Assembly (NCBI GenBank): GCA_021604665.1
Contig: BQJK01000002.1
Span: 558,001-622,000, forward strand
Source of the DNA: Rhodomicrobium sp.
GTDB lineage: Bacteria; Pseudomonadota; Alphaproteobacteria; Rhizobiales; HXMU1428-3
Direction: 5' to 3'
Length of the DNA: 64,000 nt
Position 1 is the first letter of the stretch. Each line of letters opens with the position of its first letter. The notes under the pieces are model-generated. The model saw nothing but the letters and a program-made list of their open reading frames with translations, did no database searches and was not told the origin of the DNA. Positions 55,826-64,000 of the stretch are shown one piece after another. Position numbers and translations under genes: made by a program.

Positions 55826-57118
55826 ATGCTCTACAATTGGGTTGAATTTAACCGCGCACTTGCTCACCCGGCGAGGATGGCGGCTAAGTCTGGTAGCTTC
55901 ATCTTTAGTTATCCGATGAACCCTATCTCTCATACAGCAGCGGGCCGCAGTGTTGCAGCGCTTTGCGAAGTTTTCGAGCGCGCAACGCGCCCTTACGGCA
56001 AACCTCAATTTGACCTTGAAACCACTGTTGTGGACGGCAAAACTGTTGAGGTGCAAGAGCATACTGTATGGCGTCGGCCTTTCTGTAACATTGTGCATTT
56101 CTCTCGCGATATTCCTTTTAAGACTAAGCAGGCTTCGCCTCGTATTCTTCTGGTTGCGCCGATGTCTGGCCATTATGCCACTTTGCTGCGCGGCACTGTA
56201 GAAGCGCTACTGCCCCATGCTGAGGTTTATATTACGGACTGGGTAGATGCCCGTATGGTCCCTGTTAGCTCTGGTATGTTTCATCTTGATGACTATATCG
56301 AGTATCTCATCGAAATGATGGAGCTGTTTGATGGTGATGTGCATGCCGTGGCGGTTTGCCAACCTTCTGTAGCGTTGATGGCTGCTGTTTCTCATATGGA
56401 GGAGCAGGGCTCTCGCAATGTACCAAACAGCATGACCTTGATGGGCGGCCCGATTGATACCCGGGTAAACCCAACGGCTGTTAATGACATTGCCCAGGAA
56501 AAAGATATCGACTGGTTCCGCAAAAATGTACTTTCAACCGTTCCCTGGATTTATCCGGGTGGTGGCCGCCGGGTTTATCCTGGCTTCCTACAGCTGAGCA
56601 GCTTTATGGCCATGAACTTTGATACCCATGCGCAATCTCACCGCGATCACTTCTTTGATCTTATTAAGGGTGATGATGAATCAGCTGAGAAACATCAGAG
56701 CTTCTATGATGAGTATCTTGCTGTGATGGATCTAACCGCCGAATTTTATCTCGAAACGGTTGAGAAGGTCTTCATTAAGAAATTACTGCCGCAAGGTAAG
56801 CTCACCTATAGAAACCATAAGATTGACCCGAGCCAAATTCGTAACGTGCCCCTGATGACCATTGAGGGCGAGCTTGATGATATTACGGGTGTTGGCCAGT
56901 GTAAGGCTGCCCATGACCTTTGCTCAAAATTACCCGCTTCTAAACGGGCGCATTATGAGCAGAAAGGCGTTGGCCATTATGGTATTTTCAACGGCTCTCG
57001 GTTCCGTAAATTCGTATTGCCAGAGATTTTGAAATTTGTGGCTAAGCAAGAGCCTTCAAGGCGCAGCGTTATGCGCCGGATGGGGCTTGATGTGCTCGAA
57101 GATGAGAGCAGTAGCTAA
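55826..57118 (+). CDS. phaZ: Intracellular polyhydroxyalkanoate depolymerase
   Basis: A 430-residue PhaZ that breaks down native PHA inside the cell. The catalytic Cys sits in AVCQPSVALMAA, in place of the Ser of extracellular enzymes, and Asp and His lie near EGELDDITG and GVGHYGIFNG. The N-terminus (LYNWVEFNRALAHPARMAA) is typical. AGGAAGG precedes the ATG by eight bases. A terminator follows. It is divergent from phaC, so synthesis and mobilisation of the polymer are encoded together. Confidence 0.94.
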   Translation: MLYNWVEFNRALAHPARMAAKSGSFIFSYPMNPISHTAAGRSVAALCEVFERATRPYGKPQFDLETTVVDGKTVEVQEHTVWRRPFCNIVHFSRDIPFKTKQASPRILLVAPMSGHYATLLRGTVEALLPHAEVYITDWVDARMVPVSSGMFHLDDYIEYLIEMMELFDGDVHAVAVCQPSVALMAAVSHMEEQGSRNVPNSMTLMGGPIDTRVNPTAVNDIAQEKDIDWFRKNVLSTVPWIYPGGGRRVYPGFLQLSSFMAMNFDTHAQSHRDHFFDLIKGDDESAEKHQSFYDEYLAVMDLTAEFYLETVEKVFIKKLLPQGKLTYRNHKIDPSQIRNVPLMTIEGELDDITGVGQCKAAHDLCSKLPASKRAHYEQKGVGHYGIFNGSRFRKFVLPEILKFVAKQEPSRRSVMRRMGLDVLEDESSS

Positions 57119-57180
57119 AATCTAAAACCGGGTTGTTTATGACTAAGCGCCTGGATTTACTATCACTACTAATTTTACTA

Positions 57181-57213
57181 ACAGCGGCTGGCTTTCTCAG
57201 CCGCTGTTTTTTT
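57181..57213 (+). terminator. Rho-independent terminator after phaZ
   Basis: ACAGCGGCTG/CAGCCGCTGT with a 7-base loop, followed by seven Ts. Confidence 0.9.
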
Positions 57214-57264
57214 GTCCGCTAGTGATTTAAGGCGGGAATTTTGGCTGAGGACAGCAGTTGGCAT

Positions 57265-57300
57265 AAAAACAGGCACCCCATTGCTATGGGGCGCCTGTTT
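57265..57300 (-). terminator. Rho-independent terminator after the phasin gene
   Basis: AAACAGGC-CCCCAT pairs with ATGGGG-GCCTGTTT, with one mismatch, and has T runs toward the minus-strand 3' side. Confidence 0.8.
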
Positions 57301-57372
57301 GATTGTCTTTCTAAAGCTGGCCCAGCACGAAGTGTGGGGGCTGATACTCATCTCACTGAGGGATTATGAGTT

Positions 57373-57744
57373 TTACTTATGATCTTTCGTCACCATGCTT
57401 GAGAGCTCCTGGGCTTGCTCTGTGTAGGCTTCGATTTGCTTGCGAACATATTCTGATTGCAGTTCCATGGCCTGTGACATGTCGGTTGCATCGACCAGCT
57501 TGGTTGCAAGTTCGTAACTGGAATTAATATTCTCGCGGACATAATCCAGAGTTTTCTGGTTCAGATCGCTCACATCGTCGTTACCGACCATAGCGGTTGA
57601 TTTGATAAACATGGCTTGTGCTTGTGTCATGGCGCTCAGGAATTGCTCCTGTGCATCCTTCACGCGAGTGATATTTTGTTTGGCGTATTCACGTGCTGAT
57701 TCAACAGCATGATCATCAATTTTACCTTTTTTGCCTGTCGTCAT
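57373..57744 (-). CDS. phaP: Phasin family protein
   Basis: A 123-residue amphipathic all-helical protein that matches the phasin_2 family (YAKQNITRVKDAQEQFLSAM, LDYVRENINSSYELATKLV, YVRKQIEAYTEQAQELS). Phasins coat PHA granules and control their number and size. AGGAAAAAAAG precedes the ATG. Its position beside phaZ and phaC supports granule function. A terminator lies about 70 bp after the stop. Confidence 0.88.
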   Translation of the reverse strand: MTTGKKGKIDDHAVESAREYAKQNITRVKDAQEQFLSAMTQAQAMFIKSTAMVGNDDVSDLNQKTLDYVRENINSSYELATKLVDATDMSQAMELQSEYVRKQIEAYTEQAQELSSMVTKDHK

Positions 57745-58198
57745 CTTTTTTTCCTAAACATCAATTTGTTATTTACAAAAATAGGAAGGGCTTTTTTAAA
57801 ATTTTTCTACGCCTAAAAGGTCTCCGCTGTATTTGAAATTTTCCGGTTGGAAAACTTCAGATCAAGACCTTTAATGCGGTAGACTTCAATGCAGAGATCT
57901 TCGACAAAAAAATCAGTGCGAAGGCACCGCAAAGCCTGAAAATCAGCCGGATAGCTTTAAAGACTTTCCCTAGTGGTTTCTCGCGGTTGTGTTGCGATTA
58001 CCTATAATACCTAAAAACATAGTTTCATGCAATTTGCAAGACCGCCGGATATTAAAATAAAGCTATAAAGTTTTCTTTGTTTTCCAAATGATTAACAGCG
58101 CCAATTACAATGATACCTTCACGGCATTCTGCAACGGCCGGGCCGGGCCCAAACAGGCAACTGATGACACATTCACGGCGATTAATTGAGCCCTTACC
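57745..58198. other. Intergenic region upstream of the phasin gene
   Basis: No gene. A perfect 11-bp palindrome TGCAATTTGCA lies at 58028-58038, about 285 bp from the phasin start. PHA regulators of the PhaR type bind TGCA-rich palindromes, so it is a candidate operator. Confidence 0.35.
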
Positions 58199-59830
58199 TT
58201 ACTCTGCCTTGGCTAGTTGCTCTCTAATCCGGAATTTTTGGATTTTTCCTGTCGAGGTTTTTGGCAACTCACCAAAGACAATTTTGGTTGGGCATTTATA
58301 GCGGGCCATATTCTCTCGGCAAAAGTTGATTAATTCCTCTTCACAAACGGTTGCGCCGTCTTTGATTTCAACCACGGCATAAGGGGTCTCCCCCCATTTT
58401 TCATGAGGCATGCCAACGACAGCGGCAGCCTGGATAGCCGGGTGCTTAAAGAGCGTGTTCTCTACCTCGATTGATGAGATATTCTCACCGCCTGAAATGA
58501 TCACATCTTTCGAGCGGTCTTTTAACTGTATGTAGCCATCAGGGTGAAGAACGCCTAAATCACCGGAATGAAACCACCCGCCTTCAAAGGCTTTGGCTGA
58601 GGCTTCCGGATTTTTCAGATAGCCTTTCATCACGCAGTTCCCGCGGAACATCACCTCACCCATGGTTTCGCCGTCCATGGCTACCGTTTCCATAGTTTCA
58701 GGGTTCATCACTGTTAGCCCTTCAAGGCCAGGATAGCGCACACCTTGGCGGGCTTGTTTTTTGGTGCGCTCTTCTGAGGGGAGCTGGTCCCACTCTTCTT
58801 TCCAGGCGTTTATGACACCGGGGCCGTAAACTTCAGTTAAGCCATAAACATGCACAACCCTGAAGCCGGCTTCTGTCATCGCTTTCAGTACAGATTCTGG
58901 CGGCGGGGCGGCAGAGGCAATGAAGGCGATCTGATGGTCAAAACTGCGCTTCTCTTCAGCAGGGGCATTCAGGAGCGTCGACATAACGATTGGCGCGCCG
59001 CAAAGATGCGTCACTTTATAGTCTGCAATGGCTTCATAGATCGGTTTCGAGCGGACCCAGCGCAGGCATATATGGGTGCCTGCCGCAGCTGATATTGTCC
59101 AGGCGAAGCACCAGCCATTGCAATGAAACATTGGCAGGGTCCAGAGATAGACCGGATGAGTGCCAAGACCCGCTGTGATATTATTGGTGTAGCACATAAG
59201 CGCGGCACCGCGGTGGTGATAGACCACGCCCTTCGGGTTACCTGTTGTGCCTGAGGTGTAGTTGACGGAGATGGCGTCCCACTCATCATTCGGTAATTTC
59301 CATGAAAAATTCTCATCACCTGTGCTGAGGAATTGCTCATACTCGATCTCACCAAGGCGCTGACCGGCAATATCATGCACCGGGTCAACATAATCTATGA
59401 CGAGCGGGGTAACCCCGACTAGCTCCAGTGCTTTTTTTATTGTGTCTGAAAATTCAAGATCTGTGATCAGAACTTTGGTTTCAGCGTGATCCATCTGGAA
59501 TGCGATGGTTTCTGCATCGAGGCGTGTGTTCATTGTGTGCAGGACAGCACCTGCCATGGGCACGGCCATATGAGCCTCCAGCATGGCGGGGGTGTTAGAG
59601 AGCATGACGGAGACTGTATCGCCGGTAGAGATATTACGCGCCGCTAGCGCGCTGGCCAGCATGAGGCTGCGTTTATAATATTCTGAATAGGTGAATTGCT
59701 GGCTGCCATGGATTATGGCTGTCTTATCGGGGTAGATGGCTGCCGTGCGGGCAAATTGCGTTATGGGAGTGAGGGGCTGGTGGTTTGCGTCGTTTTTATC
59801 CAAGTCAGTTAAGAAGATGTTGTCTGTCAT
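58199..59830 (-). CDS. Acyl-CoA synthetase (AMP-forming)
   Basis: A 543-residue AMP-dependent ligase. It has the P-loop YTSGTTGNPKG, A5 YGLTEVYGP, A7 GWFHSGDLG and A8 DRSKDVIISGGENIS. Substrate is a carboxylic acid, probably a medium or long fatty acid. The overall pattern also resembles DmdB-type methylmercaptopropionate-CoA ligases, but no dmd genes are nearby. Neighbouring PHA genes could make use of its CoA thioesters. The ribosome-binding site is weak. Confidence 0.87.
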   Translation of the reverse strand: MTDNIFLTDLDKNDANHQPLTPITQFARTAAIYPDKTAIIHGSQQFTYSEYYKRSLMLASALAARNISTGDTVSVMLSNTPAMLEAHMAVPMAGAVLHTMNTRLDAETIAFQMDHAETKVLITDLEFSDTIKKALELVGVTPLVIDYVDPVHDIAGQRLGEIEYEQFLSTGDENFSWKLPNDEWDAISVNYTSGTTGNPKGVVYHHRGAALMCYTNNITAGLGTHPVYLWTLPMFHCNGWCFAWTISAAAGTHICLRWVRSKPIYEAIADYKVTHLCGAPIVMSTLLNAPAEEKRSFDHQIAFIASAAPPPESVLKAMTEAGFRVVHVYGLTEVYGPGVINAWKEEWDQLPSEERTKKQARQGVRYPGLEGLTVMNPETMETVAMDGETMGEVMFRGNCVMKGYLKNPEASAKAFEGGWFHSGDLGVLHPDGYIQLKDRSKDVIISGGENISSIEVENTLFKHPAIQAAAVVGMPHEKWGETPYAVVEIKDGATVCEEELINFCRENMARYKCPTKIVFGELPKTSTGKIQKFRIREQLAKAE

Positions 59831-60283
59831 GATGATCTGTCTTGTTCTTTTTCTGCTGGTTCTTTTCGGCGGCGGCGAGTGGTTTAATATTGTGGCATAT
59901 CAAAGCTTTTTGCTATCTATGGGCATTCAGACAGCCTGGCTTTGTACGGCCCTTTAAAACTAGTATAGCGTGCTGCTTTGTCTTGTCCTGTCATCAATAT
60001 GTACGAAAGCAGGCGCAACTTCATGTAATTTATGACATTAAGCGGTAATTTCTGGAGGTGAAAGTGTTTCTTGCTGGTTGAAGGCAGGTTTCTGACAGCT
60101 TGTATGAGGTGAGGCTGCGGGGATTTGCAGCTTTGTTTGCTCTTATATAATGCTCTATTATTGGCGGCATTGCTTGTATTGGCAGCATTGCAGGGCCTTC
60201 ATCGGCTTAGATGTGGTCTGATAAAGTCTCGTCGCAGCAATCAGTCCATCCACTTGTCTTGAAATAAACATTGCGGAGCATTT
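59831..60283. other. Intergenic region upstream of yjbQ
   Basis: A 453-bp gap between divergent genes. A short hydrophobic frame at 59832-59957 lacks family support and is not called. No motif was recognised. Confidence 0.35.
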
Positions 60284-60721
60284 ATGGAACGGCCTTTTTT
60301 TCAGAGTACCACCCTCATTCAGGTTAAGACACAGGCCAAAGGCTTCCATATGATAACCGGTGAGGCTGAACAGTGGTTGCGTGAAATCGGGGCGGAAATG
60401 GGTACCTTGACGCTTTTTGTGCGCCATACCTCCGCTTCGCTGACGGTTCAGGAAAATGCGGACCCGACGGTGCGCGAAGATTTGACCATGGCAATGGATG
60501 AGCTGGCCCCGGAAGACCGGCCCTACCAGCATTGCAATGAGGGGCCGGATGATATGCCCGCCCATATTAAAACCATGCTGACTGATGTGAGTTTAACCCT
60601 ACCGGTGATTGAAGGGCGGCTTGACCTTGGCATGTGGCAAGGGATTTACCTGATTGAGCATCGTGCCCAACGCCACCAGCGCGCTGTGCGGTTACTGTTT
60701 CAAGGTACGGCGCTTAACTGA
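60284..60721 (+). CDS. yjbQ: YjbQ family secondary thiamine-phosphate synthase
   Basis: A 145-residue single-domain protein with the UPF0047/YjbQ motifs: FVRHTSASLTVQENADP, GPDDMPAHIK and HQRAVRLLFQG. It is a trimeric metal-binding protein with weak thiamine-phosphate synthase activity in some species; its main role is unclear. Convergent with tlyA, six bases between the stops. Confidence 0.92.
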   Translation: MERPFFQSTTLIQVKTQAKGFHMITGEAEQWLREIGAEMGTLTLFVRHTSASLTVQENADPTVREDLTMAMDELAPEDRPYQHCNEGPDDMPAHIKTMLTDVSLTLPVIEGRLDLGMWQGIYLIEHRAQRHQRAVRLLFQGTALN

Positions 60722-60727
60722 CCCTGT

Positions 60728-61567
60728 TTAGCCGTTTTTAACTGCAGCTATCAGCATTTCCTGATTGCCGGCATGGCCCTTTATGGGCGATGGGGTGAGA
60801 CCGATAAGTGACCAGCCTTGCTGGGCCTCCAACCAGAGTTTCATTCGCTCAATGGACTGCGCGCCCAACTCTTCATTTTTAACAACACCTTTTTTGTTTA
60901 GCCCTTCTGGCCCAACTTCAAATTGCGGTTTTATCAACGCCACCAGCCAGCTTTGGTCAGCCATTAATGTGAGAGGGTGGGAGAGGGCTTTTTCTAAAGA
61001 GATAAAACTGACATCTATAGTCAGCGCTGTTGGTGCTGCGGCGAACTCCTCAGCATGAAGGCTGCGCGCATCGCGGCCTTCAAGTGAAGTGACACGTTCA
61101 TCTGCCTGTAGTTTTTCATGCAATTGGCCGTGGCCTACATCTACCGCGTAAACATGGGCTGCGCCCTGCTCTAGTAAAACCTCAGTGAAGCCGCCGGTGG
61201 AGGCGCCAATATCAAGCACCAGCTTGCCTTTAGCATTCAGATCAAAAACCTCCAGCGCATGGCGGAGTTTTAAAGCCCCCCTCGAGACATGGACCAAAGC
61301 CTGATCGCTGAGGGTGATGACGGCGGAGGCAGTAACGGTTTGGGCCGGTTTTTCAATTTTGTTGCCATTCACGAAGACATGGCCAGATTTAATGATTTCG
61401 CGCGCGCGGGAGCGGGTCGGTGCCAGCCCGCGTCTGGTTAATTCTGTGTCGAGACGCGTCAAGGTCTTAGTCTCAGGCTCACCGCTATTGTGAGTTTCAT
61501 GACCTTGAAGGTTTACTTCTTCATTGCCGCACTCTTCAGTCTGCTGTTTTTTTCTTTTACGGCCCAT
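60728..61567 (-). CDS. tlyA: TlyA-type rRNA 2'-O-methyltransferase
   Basis: A 279-residue protein. An N-terminal Lys-rich tail precedes an S4 RNA-binding domain (LTRRGLAPTRSRAREIIKSGHVFVNG) and an FtsJ-like methyltransferase domain (LVLDIGASTGGFTEVLLEQG, VYAVDVGHGQL, ALTIDVSFISLEKAL). TlyA methylates ribosomal RNA at cytidine ribose. The family was also annotated as hemolysin A. No neighbouring dxs gene is present, although the two are often linked in other bacteria. Confidence 0.93.
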   Translation of the reverse strand: MGRKRKKQQTEECGNEEVNLQGHETHNSGEPETKTLTRLDTELTRRGLAPTRSRAREIIKSGHVFVNGNKIEKPAQTVTASAVITLSDQALVHVSRGALKLRHALEVFDLNAKGKLVLDIGASTGGFTEVLLEQGAAHVYAVDVGHGQLHEKLQADERVTSLEGRDARSLHAEEFAAAPTALTIDVSFISLEKALSHPLTLMADQSWLVALIKPQFEVGPEGLNKKGVVKNEELGAQSIERMKLWLEAQQGWSLIGLTPSPIKGHAGNQEMLIAAVKNG

Positions 61568-61846
61568 TTGCTTTTCTGCTCATTTTGCTCTTAACGCCAG
61601 GCTTGGAGGAGTTGGCGGTAGCATACAACCTTGTTCAGTCGCGTGATGGCTATTCATGGGGCTTAGCATGCAGAATTAGACTTGTGAAAGTCTAAACTGT
61701 GGCAGCTTTCTGTCGAATGCGGAGAGATTTTATCTCCCGGGCTATCCGGCCATATCGTGTGTTTATACAGGCTTGCCTACACTCACAATCATCAGCTCCG
61801 CAACAGACGGAGAGCTATTCAGATAGATGTGAAAGGAAGTTTGATT

Positions 61847-62113
61847 ATGAAAACGTTTTTTAAAGCGACAGGTTTAACTCTTATTCTGATTTCAACACCC
61901 GCCCTGGCGGACAATCATACGAATATTAATGAGCACCCGGGTATGAAGGCTAAAGCTGATGAGGCCGTGCGTGTTGTTGGCTGTAAAGGCGGTGAAGCTG
62001 CAGTGGATGGCGATCTTACCATCGTCAAAGGTGCATCATGTGAAGATGGTACGTATGATCTCACTTTTGATTCCAAGTTCAAGATGAAAAATAAAACCAA
62101 GATCAGTAAATAA
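61847..62113 (+). CDS. Small secreted protein of unknown function
   Basis: An 88-residue protein with a signal peptide (FFKATGLTLILISTPALA) and two cysteines in the mature part (GCKGGE, SCEDG), which could make a disulfide. No family recognised. AAGGAAG precedes ATG 61847. A longer frame upstream at 61757 has no signal at its start and is rejected. A strong terminator follows, so it is an independent unit. Confidence 0.7.
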   Translation: MKTFFKATGLTLILISTPALADNHTNINEHPGMKAKADEAVRVVGCKGGEAAVDGDLTIVKGASCEDGTYDLTFDSKFKMKNKTKISK

Positions 62114-62136
62114 TTCCACTAGCTGATTGATACAAG

Positions 62137-62162
62137 AGGACGCGCATTGCGCGTCCTTTTTT
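62137..62162 (+). terminator. Rho-independent terminator
   Basis: AGGACGCGC/GCGCGTCCT with a 3-base loop, then six Ts. Confidence 0.92.
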
Positions 62163-62378
62163 AATGGGGCCGAGGGTGTTTGTACTCACCACATAGAAGC
62201 TTATCCAACGCAGCGTTAAGCTTTGGCTGGTATTGGCTATGCTAGGATTATCAGATGATTCTTTTATGTGGGGCTGGGGGCACTGCAGCGGGTTGGCCCA
62301 GGCTTCGCACATGTGAAGGGGCCGGGCTGGCTTTTCAGCACAAGAGAAGAGACATCTTGATCCATTGGAGCTGGCTTG

Positions 62379-63428
62379 ATGACTGATATACCGACACATC
62401 CCTATAAATTACAGACTGACGGGTCGTTTGCTGATCAAAACGGCGCTGGCGAGAACGGCACAGATGAGAGCCCTCTTACGACCGCCTTTGACACCTGGCC
62501 GGTGAACGCTTCACTCGAAGATGCGCTTGAGCGCTGGCATTTATATATCTCTATTGACCGGGCGCTAGCGCCAAAAACAGTTGAAAGTTATCTGCGTGAT
62601 ATACGCCAATTTGTCGGCTTTTTTTATCGGCGGCAGGGAGAGGCGCTTCGTGTTGAAGATCTGGCAGCATTTGCGGCCCGTGATTTCCGGGCCTTTCTGG
62701 CTTTTCGCCGTGAGGCGGGTGCCTCTGACAGATCGGTTGCTCGTGCGCTTTCTGCATTACGCATGTTTTATCGCTTTTTGGAGCGAGAGGATGGTGTGAG
62801 CAATGCCGGTCTTTTATTGATTAAATCACCCAAAACTGCCCATGCTATTCCGAAACCTCTTTCAGTTGAAAAAGCCATGGAAAGTATTGATCAGGCGGTG
62901 CTTGGTCAACGGGCCGGTAGCGCCTCCTGGATTATCGACCGGGACACTAGCGTGCTCTTGTTGCTTTATGGGGCTGGCTTGCGGATTTCCGAGGCGTTAG
63001 GGCTTCTTGTTTCTGACGCGCCGGGGGCCGGGGTTGAATTGCTGCGCATTACTGGTAAGGGTGGCCGGGAGCGGGCAGTGCCTATTTTGCCGCTCATTAA
63101 TGAAGCGGTGGAGCGGTACTTATTATCTTGCCCCTTTGCGCTTGATGACGGGGATGTGCTATTTCGCGGGGAAAAGGGGGGGCCGCTTTCTCCGCGGATT
63201 ATACAAAAGCTAATGAGCCGGCTCCGGGAGGCTTTAAAACTTCCCCCCAGCGCCACGCCCCATGCGCTGCGCCATTCATTTGCAACTCATCTTTTAGGCT
63301 CTGGTGCAGACTTGCGGCAAATTCAAGAGTTGCTTGGCCATGCCAGCCTTTCGACAACGCAGATCTATACCGAGGTGGACAGGACGCAGCTTTTGAAAGT
63401 CTATGATGCCGCTCATCCGCGCAAGTAG
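62379..63428 (+). CDS. xerC: Tyrosine recombinase, XerC/XerD-like
   Basis: A 349-residue tyrosine recombinase. The N-terminal SAM-like DNA-binding domain (HLYISIDRALAPKTVESYLRDIRQF) is followed by the catalytic domain with Arg in GAGLRISEAL, Lys in ITGKGGRERAVP, HALRHSFATHLL and HASLSTTQIYTE supplying the catalytic His/Arg/Tyr. Length and context (no integrase, no mobile genes) favour the chromosome-dimer resolvase. XerC versus XerD cannot be fixed from sequence alone. ATG 62379 follows GGAG by nine bases. Confidence 0.88.
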   Translation: MTDIPTHPYKLQTDGSFADQNGAGENGTDESPLTTAFDTWPVNASLEDALERWHLYISIDRALAPKTVESYLRDIRQFVGFFYRRQGEALRVEDLAAFAARDFRAFLAFRREAGASDRSVARALSALRMFYRFLEREDGVSNAGLLLIKSPKTAHAIPKPLSVEKAMESIDQAVLGQRAGSASWIIDRDTSVLLLLYGAGLRISEALGLLVSDAPGAGVELLRITGKGGRERAVPILPLINEAVERYLLSCPFALDDGDVLFRGEKGGPLSPRIIQKLMSRLREALKLPPSATPHALRHSFATHLLGSGADLRQIQELLGHASLSTTQIYTEVDRTQLLKVYDAAHPRK

Positions 63429-63467
63429 CTATCTTGTTGGCTAATTTATATTGGGTGTGGGAGGTTC

Positions 63468-63941
63468 TTAGTCAGCTGGTTGGAGATAATGTGTGCTGCG
63501 TTTTGTTGGGCGGTTATCTCTGTAATCAATCATCACATCGACCTTCAACAAGCTGCCCTCATCACTGATCAAGATTTTTCTTATCGCCGAAAATGTGTTG
63601 TAAGTGGCAAGCAGATCGCCATTCCTTTGGGTGATGCCCTCAGCGCGGCCCCAGATACAATCTGCCCTGGCACAGCGGGCATGGGCCTTCACCAACCAGA
63701 GCGCATTTCGTAGCGGATCGTAGCTCTTTTTATTGTTTTTGCCGCAATTATAATCAATTTCAAGTCGTGAGAGATCCTGATTGGCTGGTTCCGGATTTAT
63801 CCAGCTGCGGGCAATGGTTGGGCGCTGGCAGCTGGTACCAGCGGTTTGCAGTATCGCGATGATGATGGCGAGACCGAGGGGCAAGCGCGTTTTTGGACGC
63901 TGCTTTTTTGGGGCCCTGGAGGTTCTATTTATAAAGATCAT
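63468..63941 (-). CDS. Secreted hypothetical protein
   Basis: A 157-residue protein with an N-terminal Lys/Arg-rich cap and membrane-targeting segment (LPLGLAIIIAILQTAGTSC). The mature part has several cysteines (YNCGK, HARCARADCIWG) and the pattern WGRAEGI..YNTFSAIRKI..VMIDYRD, which I associate with conserved alphaproteobacterial hypothetical proteins. No function assigned. GAGGA precedes ATG 63941. It is convergent with the recombinase gene. Confidence 0.65.
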   Translation of the reverse strand: MIFINRTSRAPKKQRPKTRLPLGLAIIIAILQTAGTSCQRPTIARSWINPEPANQDLSRLEIDYNCGKNNKKSYDPLRNALWLVKAHARCARADCIWGRAEGITQRNGDLLATYNTFSAIRKILISDEGSLLKVDVMIDYRDNRPTKRSTHYLQPAD

Positions 63942-64000
63942 TAAAACCCATCCTCGCCAAACTCATGAAGGTCGATAGCTAAACCCTGTTAGTTTACGTC

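Noticed and set aside
59832-59957. A short hydrophobic plus-strand peptide overlapping the ligase promoter
   Set aside because: No ribosome-binding site, no family, and it starts inside or beside the divergent gene's start region.
1-64000. tRNA or rRNA genes
   Set aside because: No GGTTCRANNCC-type T-loops or cloverleaf arms were found in the intergenic regions when scanned by eye. A tRNAscan-SE run finding one would overturn this.

Overview
The window comes from an alphaproteobacterium, most likely a marine or soil member of the Hyphomicrobiales or a close relative. This rests on gene content: periplasmic glucan genes opgGH, a PPi-type phosphofructokinase, the pairings DUF1036-pyruvate kinase and N-formylglutamate amidohydrolase-DUF1244, an MbfA-type ferritin-like/VIT1 iron exporter, class I PHA genes, and repeats built around CCAAAA..CCGGTACC..TTTTGG that resemble rhizobial intergenic palindromes. 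No rRNA, tRNA, phage, transposase or CRISPR array was recognised. It reads as ordinary chromosome with an unusual load of small structured repeats.

Layout. 1-4.7 kb: opgG (cut by the left edge), opgH and PPi-phosphofructokinase. 4.8-7.4 kb: a two-piece YeeE/YedE sulfur transporter and an APC permease, both on the minus strand. 7.6-11.2 kb: a secreted von Willebrand A protein, a PAS protein and a chemotaxis transducer interrupted by an in-frame TAG. 11.2-25.8 kb: a nitrate assimilation block. On the minus strand run nirB, nirD, the nitrate reductase gene, a fused ferredoxin/DmsC anchor, a TrpD-like gene, cysG and DUF2164. On the plus strand are a nitrate/nitrite MFS transporter and a PP2C-kinase fusion. 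Two sigma-54 promoters face away from each other in the nirB/transporter gap. 25.9-30.9 kb: pyk-DUF1036, N-formylglutamate amidohydrolase, DUF1244, a HugZ-like protein and a DUF411 protein. 31-35.2 kb: a PQQ alcohol dehydrogenase locus with cytochrome c550, a pentapeptide-repeat protein and small secreted proteins. 35.6-39 kb: an unknown protein and an OmpR-type two-component pair. 39.8-53 kb: a GYF-AsmA fusion, rimO, a MepA-like endopeptidase, a HAD hydrolase, lepA, a YiiX-like protein, mbfA and a secreted peptidoglycan-binding/CARDB-like protein. 53.3-59.8 kb: phaC, phaZ, a phasin and an acyl-CoA ligase. 60.3-64 kb: yjbQ, tlyA, a XerC/D-like recombinase and two small secreted proteins.

How the parts fit. 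The nitrate block takes up nitrate, reduces it to nitrite and then ammonium, and makes the sirohaem that NirB needs (CysG). The PQQ dehydrogenase passes electrons to its c550. PhaC, PhaZ and the phasin make, degrade and coat PHA granules.

The most interesting signal is a dispersed element of about 135 bp with four hairpins. It occurs as two full tandem copies and a stub at 43000-43320, one copy at 47613-47746 and two copies at 52925-53250. The single-stranded backbone is nearly constant, while both arms of the hairpins change together. The last hairpin is essentially unique to each locus, and one copy carries another repeat inserted in it. A second notable signal is an array of 11-bp direct repeats (7 bp plus AAAA) upstream of the PQQ dehydrogenase, with the geometry of OmpR/PhoB operators and an OmpR-type regulator encoded nearby.
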